A DNA stretch of 64,000 nt. Source: CAYFXE01 sp964347035. GTDB taxonomy: Bacteria; Acidobacteriota; Aminicenantia; Aminicenantales; Aminicenantaceae. Below the pieces are notes generated by a model. It did no database searches. It was not told where the DNA came from and worked only from the letters and a program-made list of their open reading frames with translations. Positions 49,101-58,223 of the stretch are shown in pieces (position 1 is the first letter of the stretch; every line of letters starts with the position of its first letter). The stretch lies in NCBI GenBank assembly GCA_964347035.1, contig CAYFXE010000001.1, positions 1 through 64,000 of the forward strand, read 5' to 3'. The position numbers and the translations under genes were made by a program.

Positions 49101-50867
49101 ATGAAAGCTGAGAAACGACCAACCTGGAAACGGACGATGTACTGCGGTGAGCTCCGCTCAGCTCATGTGGGTCAAGAAGTTATCCTCAAAGGATGGGCTC
49201 ACAGACAAAGAGACCTGGGAAACTTAGTCTTTATCGACCTCAGGGATAGAGAAGGCCTGGTTCAAATCGTCGTTCCCTCCGGCAAGGCAGAGCTCTTAGA
49301 GAAAGCCAAGAAAATCAGGATGGAGAACGTCCTCGCTGTCAAGGGAGTTGTCAAAGAGCGGGATTCAAAATCGAAGAATCCGAGTATGCCTACGGGAGAG
49401 GTCGAAGTGGTTGTCGACGACCTGAAAATCTTGAGCACCGCCAAGGTTCCACCTTTCGTGATCGCCGATCCGCCCCAGGCCTCGGAGGAACTGCGTTTCA
49501 AGTACAGATACCTGGATATGAGACGTCCTACCCTGCAGCGGAATATCAAACTTCGCCACCAAGCGGCTCTCTGTGTGCGCAACTATATGAGCGAGAATGG
49601 TTTCTTGGAGATTGAAACACCCTTCCTCACCAAATCTACACCAGAAGGGGCGCGGGATTACCTCGTTCCCAGCCGGATGTACAAAGGTCGCTTTTACGCT
49701 CTTCCTCAATCTCCACAGATTTTCAAGCAGATTCTGATGATCGCCGGGTTTGACCGATATTTCCAGATCGTACGCTGCTTCCGTGACGAGGACCTGAGGG
49801 CTGACCGACAGCCTGAGTTTACCCAGATCGACATCGAGATGAGCTTTGCTGAGGAGACGGATGTATTCGACCTCAACGAAGGGCTGATGGCCGCTGTTTT
49901 TCAGATTATCGGCGTGAAGGTGGAGAGGCCGTTTCCACGCTTAACCTACCAGGAAAGCATGGAACTATATGGCACAGATAAACCGGACCTACGCTTCGGG
50001 ATGGAAATTCAAGACTTAACTGGAATCGCTCCCAGCCTTGATTCCGAGCTCATCAAGAAAGCCCTCTCAGAGGGTGGTGTCCTCAAGGGACTGGTTCTGG
50101 AGGGAGGCGGAGGATATTCGCGCAGTCATTTGGATAATTTTAATAAAAAAGCCCAAGAGCTCGGGGGCAAAGGAGTCATCTGGATAAAGAAGCTTGAGGG
50201 ATTCAAGTCTTCTCTAAAGATCGAGGAAGCGAGTCTGGGTCAAATCTGGACAGAACTCCAGGCCAAGGATGAGGATTTGGCTTTATTGGTAGCAGACGAG
50301 TGGGAAACAGCTGTGAAAGTTTTAGGAGAGCTAAGAAGAGACTTCTACCTGAACCAGGGAGAGGATGAGAACCTGTACAAATTTGCCTGGGTGACGGACT
50401 TTCCCCTTCTTGAATGGAGCGATGAGGAAGGACGCCTGGTCTCCATGCATCATCCTTTCACGTCTCCCCACGAGGAAGACCTTGAGTTTTTAGAAAAAGA
50501 GCCCCAAAAAGTCAGAGCCAAAGCCTATGATTTGGTCCTTAACGGAGTTGAAATCGGGGGCGGGTCCATCCGGGTCCACGACCTTGATATTCAGAAGAGA
50601 GCGTTCAAAGTCCTCGGCTTATCCCAGGAAGAAGTTGAAGCCAAGTTCGGGTTTTTCCTAGAAGCCCTGGAGTTCGGTGTGCCTCCTCACGGCGGGATTG
50701 CTCTGGGGTTTGACCGAATCGTCATGATTCTAGCTGGTGAGGAATCCATCCGGGAGGTCATTCCTTTTCCCAAGACGACAAGTGCCCTATGTCTTCTCAC
50801 CGGCTCCCCCACAGCGGTTGACGATAACCAGCTCGGGGAACTCGGATTAAAAAAGACAAAAGTATAG
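49101..50867 (+). CDS. aspS: Aspartyl-tRNA synthetase
   Basis: A 588-residue bacterial-type AspRS. The N-terminal OB anticodon domain (YCGELRSAHVGQEVILKGWAHRQRDLGNLVFIDLRDREGLVQIVV) is followed by the catalytic core (FLTKSTPEGARDYLVPSRMYKGRFYALPQSPQIFKQILMIAGFDRYFQIVRCFRDEDLRADRQPEFTQIDIEM). The GAD insertion domain is present, and the C-terminal motif 3 is HGGIALGFDRIVMILAGEESIREVI. It could be discriminating or non-discriminating; with no asnS or gatCAB in the window I cannot say. Confidence 0.96.
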   Translation: MKAEKRPTWKRTMYCGELRSAHVGQEVILKGWAHRQRDLGNLVFIDLRDREGLVQIVVPSGKAELLEKAKKIRMENVLAVKGVVKERDSKSKNPSMPTGEVEVVVDDLKILSTAKVPPFVIADPPQASEELRFKYRYLDMRRPTLQRNIKLRHQAALCVRNYMSENGFLEIETPFLTKSTPEGARDYLVPSRMYKGRFYALPQSPQIFKQILMIAGFDRYFQIVRCFRDEDLRADRQPEFTQIDIEMSFAEETDVFDLNEGLMAAVFQIIGVKVERPFPRLTYQESMELYGTDKPDLRFGMEIQDLTGIAPSLDSELIKKALSEGGVLKGLVLEGGGGYSRSHLDNFNKKAQELGGKGVIWIKKLEGFKSSLKIEEASLGQIWTELQAKDEDLALLVADEWETAVKVLGELRRDFYLNQGEDENLYKFAWVTDFPLLEWSDEEGRLVSMHHPFTSPHEEDLEFLEKEPQKVRAKAYDLVLNGVEIGGGSIRVHDLDIQKRAFKVLGLSQEEVEAKFGFFLEALEFGVPPHGGIALGFDRIVMILAGEESIREVIPFPKTTSALCLLTGSPTAVDDNQLGELGLKKTKV

Positions 50868-51023
50868 ATCATCAATCTTTTGTAGATTTTAAAATTATTC
50901 AGAAGTAAAATATCTGGTGGAAAAGGGGATTTTCAGAGGCCAGGGAAATAAGAGTTGTTCTTATCTTCGTCTGTTGAGATGAGACAACCTGAATATAAAC
51001 AATTTACGAAAGGAGGGACATTA

Positions 51024-52529
51024 ATGAAGAGAAAGATAGGAATTTGCTTTAAACTTGTTCTTTTCCTGACCGTCATCCTGATTCTCACCTCCTCCCTACT
51101 CGCTCAGACTTTCGAGGCGATCAAAAACAAAATCAAGGTCCATACTTTGAAGAACGGGATGAAATTCATCGTGCTCGAACGACATGAAGCACCGGTCGTC
51201 TCTTTTCATGTCTATGCCGATGTCGGAAGCGCCAATGAGACTTATGGGATAACCGGGATTTCCCATCTTCTGGAACACATGGCTTTCAAAGGCACCAAGA
51301 TTGTGGGGACAAAAGACTACGAAGCAGAGATGAAAGTGCTCGAAGAGCTGGACACCTTGTATGACCAGATAAAGAGGGAAGAGGACCAGGTCAAGCCTGA
51401 TGCCCAGAAGCTCGAGGAGATGAAGACAAGATTTGAGGAATTGCGCCTGAAGGCTAAAGAGTTCGTGGCGACCAATGAATTTATCGATCTGATGAGAAGA
51501 CAAGGAGATCAACGAATCAACGCCTACACCAGCAATGATGCCACCCAATACATAGACAGCCTGCCTTCGAACAAACTGGAATACTGGATGGCCATGACTT
51601 CGGATCGCTTTCTCAATCCTGTTTTTCGGGAATTCTACAAGGAAAGAGATGTTGTCATGGAAGAGAGAAGACTCGGGTTAGAGACGAGGCCTATGGGAAA
51701 ACTCATAGAAGATTTCTTTGCTACGGCTTTTAAAGCCCATCCCTATCACCATACGGTCATCGGTCATATGTCAGACTTGAGAAAAATTACCCGCCAGGAT
51801 GTCGAGGATTATTTCAAGACATACTATGGACCGAGCAATTTAACAGTGGGGATAGTCGGTGATGTTGCCGCCGACGAGGTCTTTAAACTGGCTGACATCT
51901 ATTTTGAGCGGATTCCGAGCGGTCCGAAACCAGAGCCTGTCCGGACAGAAGAACCCGAGCAATGGGGAGAAAGGCATGTCACGGTTACGGCCAGATCCCA
52001 GCCCATCCTCGTCGTTGGGTATCACCGTCCGAACGCTCGCCACCAAGATAATGCTGCCCTGGAGGCCTTAGCCAATATCATAGGTCAGGGGCGGTCCTCC
52101 AGGTTGTATCAGGTGATGGTCAAGGAGAAGAAAGTCGCCATCCAAACCGGGAGTTTCAACGGATTTCCAGGGGATAAGTTTCCCAATCTCATTGCCTTTT
52201 ATGCGGTCTCTTCCTGGGGGCATAAATCGGATGAATGCCTGGAAGTTATAGACGCGGAGATAGAAAAGATAAAGAAAGAGCCTGTCACACCCGAGGAACT
52301 CACAAAGTTCAAGAGAAGTGCTATCAAGAACCTGTTGAACCAGATGATATCCAATTCCCGTATGGCTGCGTTACTCACCTATGCCGAGGTCGTTCTTGGA
52401 GGTTTGGACGAGGCGTTTGATCAGATCAAGCAGATCGAAGCCATCACTGCCGAAGATGTCATGAGAGTGGCTAATACCTATTTGGTCAAGAAGAAGAGGA
52501 CGGTCGGTGAGATTATTCCTGGAAAATGA
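51024..52529 (+). CDS. M16-family (insulinase-like) zinc peptidase, active subunit
   Basis: A 501-residue exported peptidase. The start MKRKIGICFKLVLFLTVILILTSSLLAQ is a signal peptide, preceded by an AAAGGAGGGACATTA ribosome site; a longer frame upstream lacks one. The inverted zinc motif is HLLEH (about 81-85) in GISHLLEHMAFKGT, with the expected downstream Glu pair in ERDVVMEERR. Between them is an unusually long Lys/Glu helical insert (~95-150). The second M16 domain (FFERIPSGPKPEPVRTEEPEQ...) is non-catalytic. The next gene encodes a partner lacking HxxEH, so the two likely form the periplasmic heterodimer known for M16B enzymes. Confidence 0.92.
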   Translation: MKRKIGICFKLVLFLTVILILTSSLLAQTFEAIKNKIKVHTLKNGMKFIVLERHEAPVVSFHVYADVGSANETYGITGISHLLEHMAFKGTKIVGTKDYEAEMKVLEELDTLYDQIKREEDQVKPDAQKLEEMKTRFEELRLKAKEFVATNEFIDLMRRQGDQRINAYTSNDATQYIDSLPSNKLEYWMAMTSDRFLNPVFREFYKERDVVMEERRLGLETRPMGKLIEDFFATAFKAHPYHHTVIGHMSDLRKITRQDVEDYFKTYYGPSNLTVGIVGDVAADEVFKLADIYFERIPSGPKPEPVRTEEPEQWGERHVTVTARSQPILVVGYHRPNARHQDNAALEALANIIGQGRSSRLYQVMVKEKKVAIQTGSFNGFPGDKFPNLIAFYAVSSWGHKSDECLEVIDAEIEKIKKEPVTPEELTKFKRSAIKNLLNQMISNSRMAALLTYAEVVLGGLDEAFDQIKQIEAITAEDVMRVANTYLVKKKRTVGEIIPGK

Positions 52530-52550
52530 TCCAGGAGAAAGGAAGGAAAA

Positions 52551-54008
52551 ATGAGAGGACAAAAACATTTAATTAAGATTGCCTTTGTTTTCATCCTTCT
52601 TGGTATTTTTTGCTGGAGTGCTGTTTTTGCCCAGAAGGGCCCCAAGGATAAATTTGTCTTTGGCCCGCTGAGCCCGATCAAGATGCCCAAGATAGAGAAG
52701 TTCGAGTTGGCAAACGGACTAAAGATCTTCTTGGTCGAGGATCATGAATATCCCACCATTGATCTTCGGGCCATGGTCCGCGTTGGCTCTGTTTTTGAAC
52801 CTGCCTCAAAAATTGGCTTGGCTTCCGTTTGTGGACAGGTTATCCGGACAGGAGGAACAACATCCATGTCGGGGGATGAGATCGACAAAGAACTGGAGAC
52901 TATGGCCGCCACGATTTCGACGAGTATAGGCAGGATGTCCGGGGTCATTAATGTTTCCGTTCTGAAGGAAGATATCGACAGAGCCTTAGAGATCCTGGCT
53001 GACATCCTGATCAACCCTACTTTTGCGGAGGATAAAATTAGATTGGCTACGATCCAGCAGAGAACGATGATAGCCCGGCGTAACGATGATATAGGGCAGA
53101 TCACAAACAGGGAATTTCGGAAGCTGATTTATGGGCAGGATAGTCCATATGCCCGTCATCCCGAGTATGCTACGATTGATTCTGTCACCAGACAAGACAT
53201 TGTCGATTTTTACCAAAAATATTTCTATCCGAACAATACGATTATGGCTGTCTGGGGAGATTTCGGGACTGAAGAGATGGTGGACAAGCTCAAAAAGAAT
53301 CTGGAGCCCTGGAAACAGGTTGAGGTGAGTATCACCCCTCCACCCAAGATTGATTATGATTACCAGTTCAAGGTCAACTATATCGACAAGCCGGATGTCA
53401 ACCAGTCGAACATCATGATCGGCCATATCGGGGGAATGATGAACAACCCTGACTACCCTGCACTGAGTGTCATGAACAGCATTCTTTCTTTTGATCGGAT
53501 GTTCAAGAAGATAAGGACAGACGAGGGTCTGGCCTACAGTGTCTGGGGATACTATGGGGCCTACTTCACTTATCCCGGGGTTTTTTCGAGTGGTGCTCAG
53601 ACGAAATCAGAGTCAACTGTCTATGCTATCGACTTGATGCTTAAAGAGATGAGGCGGATGACAGAAGAGGAAGTGAGCGATGAGGAGCTGGCCAAGGCGA
53701 AAGACCAGTACTTAAATACTTATGTCTTTAATTTTGATAGCAAGGCGAAAATCGTCAACCGGTTGATGACCTATGTCTTATTTGATTATCCACTTGATTT
53801 TATGGATCAGGTTAAAAAGGGAGTCGAAAAAGTTACCAAGAAGGATGTCTTCAGAGTGGCCAAGGAATACCTTCGACCCGATAAGGTTCAGATTCTGGTC
53901 GTCGGAAAACAGGAAGATTTTGATAAGCCTCTATCAACTTTAGGTGAGGTTAATACGATCGATATAGAAATTCCACCTGCGAAGCCAAAGAAGCCACAGA
54001 AGAAATAA
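52551..54008 (+). CDS. M16-family peptidase homologue, inactive subunit
   Basis: A 485-residue exported protein (signal MRGQKHLIKIAFVFILLGIFCWSAVFAQ). It matches the M16 fold (FELANGLKIFLVEDHEYPTIDLRAMVRVGSVFEPASKIGLA...), but where the zinc motif belongs it reads LASVCGQVIRTGGT, so HxxEH is lost. It keeps the second-domain features such as RTDEGLAYSVWGYYGAYFTYPGVF, the Arg/Tyr segment that binds peptide in catalytic partners. It starts 21 bases after the active M16 gene and serves as its partner. It ends in a Lys/Pro-rich tail. Confidence 0.9.
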   Translation: MRGQKHLIKIAFVFILLGIFCWSAVFAQKGPKDKFVFGPLSPIKMPKIEKFELANGLKIFLVEDHEYPTIDLRAMVRVGSVFEPASKIGLASVCGQVIRTGGTTSMSGDEIDKELETMAATISTSIGRMSGVINVSVLKEDIDRALEILADILINPTFAEDKIRLATIQQRTMIARRNDDIGQITNREFRKLIYGQDSPYARHPEYATIDSVTRQDIVDFYQKYFYPNNTIMAVWGDFGTEEMVDKLKKNLEPWKQVEVSITPPPKIDYDYQFKVNYIDKPDVNQSNIMIGHIGGMMNNPDYPALSVMNSILSFDRMFKKIRTDEGLAYSVWGYYGAYFTYPGVFSSGAQTKSESTVYAIDLMLKEMRRMTEEEVSDEELAKAKDQYLNTYVFNFDSKAKIVNRLMTYVLFDYPLDFMDQVKKGVEKVTKKDVFRVAKEYLRPDKVQILVVGKQEDFDKPLSTLGEVNTIDIEIPPAKPKKPQKK

Positions 54009-54011
54009 GGA

Positions 54012-54341
54012 TCACACCTGACATTGACACTTTTTCTTGCGCAGAATTTCTACCTGTTCCTCTAGTGTGTCAATAAATTCACTCTGGCGTTCTGCGCCTA
54101 GTGCGAAGCGAGTATCTAGAGGAGTTCTGTGATTATATCCCCTTTGTATCATCTCTGATACGAGTGCTTGATGCCTCAGGTAAAGGGCCTTCAATCTGCC
54201 CTTCCACCTGAGTGTTTCTGGATGCTTGGAGAAGCCCTTTTTGTTTTGAGTGAGGATGTTCCAGAGAGCGTGGAGCTCGCTGTGTTCTCCGAGGAGATGC
54301 TGTCGGCAAAGCTTGGATGGGGAAATATCCCAAATTCTCAT
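54012..54341 (-). CDS. T4 endonuclease V-like pyrimidine-dimer glycosylase
   Basis: A 109-residue protein. MRIWDISPSKLCRQHLLGEHSELHALW parallels the active-site helix of phage T4 endonuclease V (QHLMAEYREL), with the Glu of HSEL in the position of the catalytic Glu23. KGFSKHPETLRWKGRLKALYLRHQALVSEMIQRGY is the rest of the PF03013-type core. Characterised relatives cut the glycosidic bond of UV pyrimidine dimers. It converges on the inactive M16 gene (four bases apart). The preceding minus-strand frame overlaps its start. Confidence 0.75.
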   Translation of the reverse strand: MRIWDISPSKLCRQHLLGEHSELHALWNILTQNKKGFSKHPETLRWKGRLKALYLRHQALVSEMIQRGYNHRTPLDTRFALGAERQSEFIDTLEEQVEILRKKKCQCQV

Positions 54342-54550
54342 CCAGATCCTCTGTTCTCATTCAGTTTTATGTCAAGATCAGGACTGTAAAGATACACCCC
54401 TGTATCCTCGGCATCGTAGTAAAGGCCGATGGCTTTCACTTTGACACCGATTCCTGCTGCTTCAACCAGAAGGTTGTTGAGAAGAGGATCGGCGATGCGG
54501 CATTCTTGGGGATTTTGGATACTTAAGACTCTTGTTCCGGGTTTTTTCAA
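54338..54550 (-). CDS. Small hypothetical protein upstream of the glycosylase
   Basis: A 70-codon frame from a TTG at 54548-54550 immediately after a TAG, ending ATGA-style in the glycosylase start. It contains PLLNNLLVEAAGIGVKVKAIGLYYDAEDTGVYLYSPDLDIKLNE. The four-base overlap with the next gene suggests a real coupled gene, but the weak start and unknown sequence keep confidence low. Confidence 0.4.
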   Translation of the reverse strand: MKKPGTRVLSIQNPQECRIADPLLNNLLVEAAGIGVKVKAIGLYYDAEDTGVYLYSPDLDIKLNENRGSG

Positions 54551-54562
54551 TTTCTAGAATAT

Positions 54563-56430
54563 CTATTTCTTTTTTAAGGACTTTAATGCTTCTTTTACTT
54601 CTTTTTCCTTTTCTCCTCCAAGATACAAATATCTTTCATAATGAGAGATGGCTTCCTTGATATATTTTTTATCCTGCAGGGATCTAGCTTGGTAGAGTTT
54701 TCCCAATTCATAATAGGGTTCGGGATCACTGGCTTCTAATTCTATCGCGTTTTCATATTCTTTCAGTGCCAAGTCAGGTAAGCCTTTCTCGATGTATAAC
54801 CTTCCCAAGAACTTGTGGCACCGAAAGGAAACAGGCCTACTCCGAACAACCAAAGATATCGAAAGTTGATTATCGGAGTTTCTTCTCTCTCCTTCGCTTT
54901 TTTTTCAGATTGAATCGCTCTTTTCCATGCTGCCTCGGCATTATCTAAATCATTTAGTTCTTGGTAGGCACAACCCAGATTATAATGACCCATGGCATCT
55001 TCCGGGTGAATTTCGATGACTTTTTTAAAAGCTAAGATTGATTTTTTGAATTCTTTTTTCTTGAAGTATATCGTTCCCAAAGAATTATAGGCATCTAAAA
55101 AATAATTTCCTTCTTTTAATGCTGCCTCAAATGTCCATCGAGAAAGAGGAATTTGAGTCGGTTTTTGTTCTCTCTGCTCTTCCTTTCTCAAGATTTCTTG
55201 TTGTCTGTAAACAGGCATACTCCCGAAATAACCCCTTCTCCTGAGGGCGATCAAGGCATGCCTTTCAGCCGATTTTAAAAAGTTGAGCCATGAATAGACC
55301 ATGGCCGCATTAAAATTTATTATCGGCGACTCGGGATCGAGTTTTAACCCATGGCGGAATCTTGTTAGAGCCTGTTGAAATCTTCCCCTTCCGACAAATT
55401 CGAGACCGAGGTTATTGATATTATCCAGGACTGAGGACTTAGGATTCTTGAGTTGATACTGATATTCCATACCAGGATTATCTAAAAACTCTTTGGATAG
55501 TTCTATAATTTTGGGGCACTGCTCAGATATTGATTCTTCATGCTCGGATGGATCGAGTTTTTTGAGACAGCAATCTGCATAGAGCTTCACTTCATCATTT
55601 TCGGGATCTATTTCTAGGATTCGCTTAAAGTATTCTGAAGCTTTTTCAAATTTGTTATAGTTGTAATTTATGCTTCCCAAGTTAAAAAGAGCATCTTGGA
55701 AGTTGGGATTGACTCTTAAAGCAGCCTCGAAGGATTCAATGGACCTACGTAAGAAGAAAAAATTCGATCCAGATTTCTCGTAATACCTCACTCCGTTTAA
55801 AACGAGGAATTCAGGTCGAGAACCATATTCTTTAACAGCTTCGAATAAAACTGTTTCATGATCTGATTTTAATTGAAGTTCTGTCGCTGACTTTCTTTGG
55901 GAAAAATCAATATCTATCAACTGTGAATAACATTTAACTGGATCATACTCTTTCTCCAGAGATCGTCTAAAATAGATTTTTGCCTTATCATACATCTCGA
56001 TATTTTTAAAATACATACCTTGAATAAAGCAACCCAAACCGCCTATATGAGGATTGTCTTCTGTCAGTCTTCCAGATAGATCAAGCCTTTCTGGATATTC
56101 ATTGGCTTCTTTTAGCTTATTCAACTTAGAGAGAATAAAAACTAAAAGATCATATGCATCCTCATTAGCCGGAAATAATGTCAGTTCTTCCTTAAGAAAC
56201 TTCAGGGCATCATCAACCTTGCCCAGTTGAAAATAAGAGTATCCTAAATTTTTTCGTATATCTCTTTGGTTAGGTTTTTCTGTAAGGACTTTAAAGTAAT
56301 TCTCAATAGCAAGCCGATATTCCATTATGTCCAATAGGAGATCTGCTTCCTTGATAACCTCGTTTTGCTCTGGATGGGAAAATGAATAGAGTAAAAAGAG
56401 CGCGTGCATTAATGATATTGATTTTTTCAT
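54563..56430 (-). CDS. Exported TPR protein, frameshifted near its 3' end
   Basis: A long TPR protein. The 5' part (56430 to about 54900) starts MKKSISLMHALFLLYSFSHPE, signal-like, and holds many repeats such as RDIRKNLGYSYFQLGKVDDALKFLKEEL, QDALFNLGSINYNYNKFEKASEYFKRILEIDPEN and AMGHYNLGCAYQELNDLDNAEAAWKRA. The matching 3' repeats (KFLGRLYIEKGLPDLALKEYENAIELE, then ISHYERYLYLGGEKEKEVKEALKSL) are in another frame. Adding one A to the run of eight A at 54898-54905 (coding strand) joins them through KKSEGERRNSDNQLSISLVV. So this is one gene with an indel or a slippage site. It diverges from the beta-lactamase-family gene. Confidence 0.75.
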
Positions 56431-56531
56431 TACTGCCTTTTCTGCTTCAAATTATATCACGAAGGTAGATATAGATTCGAAAGATGCTTATAATTTTATT
56501 TCCCATTCCATCCAGAGGAGTTTATGTCACC

Positions 56532-58211
56532 ATGAAAAAATTATTAAGATGCAGGACAACATTCATTTTTCTCTTTATTTTCATTGTTTTTTCTGCAGTT
56601 TTGGCTGATGCGAAGATAGATAAAGTCGATAAGCTCTTTGCTCAGTGGGATAAACCAGATTCGCCCGGATGCGCTTTAGCCGTCATCAAGGATGGACGCA
56701 TCATCTACAAAAAGGGCTACGGCTCAGCTAACCTGGAACATGACATTCAGATCACCCCCGAGAGCGTTTTTTATATCGGCTCGGTTTCTAAGCAGTTCGT
56801 GGCTTTCTGCATTGCTCTGTTAGTCCAGAAAGGGGAGCTCTCGTTAGATGATGACATCCGTAAATATGTTCCCGAACTCCCCGATTATGGGACACCGATA
56901 ACCATCCGCCATCTCATCTATCACACCAGCGGCCTTCGTGATTACCTCGAGTTAGAAGGGATCGCTGGCATTCCGATTGGGGCGTATCATGAACAGGATG
57001 TCATTGACCTGATTGCACGACAGAAGGAGTTGAATTTCAAGCCAGGTGAACAATATATGTATAGCAATTCGGGGTATTTTCTCCTGGCTGTGATCGTGAA
57101 AAAAGCCACTGGCAAATCTCTTCGCCAATTCGCAGACGAGAATATTTTCAAACCCCTGGGAATGAAAAACTCCCATTTTCACGATGATTACCGAAGACTT
57201 ATAAAGAACAGAGCTGCTGGCTATTTCCCGGCCGGGAAAGGGAAATTCCGCAACTTTGTCTCCACCTTTGACTGCGTCGGATCCGGTGGTTTGTTCACTT
57301 CGGTGGAGGATCTTTATCGCTGGGACCAAAACTTCTACAATAAAAAAGTCGGAGGCAAGGAAGTGTTTGATCTGATGTATACTCAGGGAATACTGAACAG
57401 CGGCCAGAAGCTCGATTATGCCTTTGCGCTCGTCGTAGGCGATTATAAGGGATTAACAACGGTTGGGCATGGAGGTGCTTTGGGAGGATATAGATCTGCG
57501 CTTCTCCGCTTCCCAGAACAACAATTTTCCGTGATCTGTCTTTCCAACCTGAGCAGCTTTAACCCGATGGGCATAGCCCGGAAAATCGCGGATATTTATT
57601 TAGACGACCGATTTAAGCAGGAATCGAAGTCCAAAGCCGGTTTGAAAGGTGAACCTCAATATATCAAACTCCCTGAGAAAAAACTCAAGGAGAAGGTGGG
57701 AGCTTATATCGACCGTAAAACAGACGATATTAGGATCATCTCATTCAGGGATGGCCGGTTAGTCATAGAAGCTCTAGTTAGGGCGTTTCCTTTGAAACCT
57801 GTCAGCGAGACAGAATTCCATGTTGTGGAGGCAGCCATCAAGGCCGCGATCAAATTTGAAAGGCAGAAGGGAGACAAGCCGTTGCTATTGCACGTCTATC
57901 CTGAAGGTAATAAACCCGAGACCTACGAAGCGTTCGCGTGGGTTAAACCTTCGCTTGAACAACTCAAAGAATATGAAGGAGATTATTTCAGCGAGGAACT
58001 TCAGGTGACATTCAAAATTGCTATCAAAAAGGCAAAACTGCGTTTTATCCATCGAAACGCCCCCGTTCCTCCACTCCGCCCCACACTTCAGGACAAATTC
58101 ACGGTCAGCCGTTTCAAGATCCGGTTCTCCCGTGACGAGGAAAAGAAAATCACAGGCTTCAGGCTGGATGCGGGACGGGTCAAAAATCTCCGCTTCGATA
58201 AGGAATCGTAA
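56532..58211 (+). CDS. Exported class C beta-lactamase-family serine hydrolase
   Basis: A 559-residue exported protein (signal MKKLLRCRTTFIFLFIFIVFSAVLAD; I start at this Met as the earlier frame is not signal-like). Penicillin-binding-type motifs: SVSK (about 84-87), YSN (about 177-179) and HGG in TVGHGGALGGYRSALL. It is followed by a ~200-residue C-terminal beta domain (YIDRKTDDIRIISFRDGRLVIEA...). Relatives are D-aminopeptidases, esterases or unknown; most are not resistance enzymes. It is divergent from the TPR gene and convergent with the propeller gene. Confidence 0.9.
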   Translation: MKKLLRCRTTFIFLFIFIVFSAVLADAKIDKVDKLFAQWDKPDSPGCALAVIKDGRIIYKKGYGSANLEHDIQITPESVFYIGSVSKQFVAFCIALLVQKGELSLDDDIRKYVPELPDYGTPITIRHLIYHTSGLRDYLELEGIAGIPIGAYHEQDVIDLIARQKELNFKPGEQYMYSNSGYFLLAVIVKKATGKSLRQFADENIFKPLGMKNSHFHDDYRRLIKNRAAGYFPAGKGKFRNFVSTFDCVGSGGLFTSVEDLYRWDQNFYNKKVGGKEVFDLMYTQGILNSGQKLDYAFALVVGDYKGLTTVGHGGALGGYRSALLRFPEQQFSVICLSNLSSFNPMGIARKIADIYLDDRFKQESKSKAGLKGEPQYIKLPEKKLKEKVGAYIDRKTDDIRIISFRDGRLVIEALVRAFPLKPVSETEFHVVEAAIKAAIKFERQKGDKPLLLHVYPEGNKPETYEAFAWVKPSLEQLKEYEGDYFSEELQVTFKIAIKKAKLRFIHRNAPVPPLRPTLQDKFTVSRFKIRFSRDEEKKITGFRLDAGRVKNLRFDKES

Positions 58212-58223
58212 AGAACATTGCTT

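Noticed and set aside
56532..58211. Antibiotic-resistance beta-lactamase
   Set aside because: The SxxK/YxN/HxG motifs are shared by many peptidases and esterases, and the long extra C-terminal domain is not found in AmpC enzymes.
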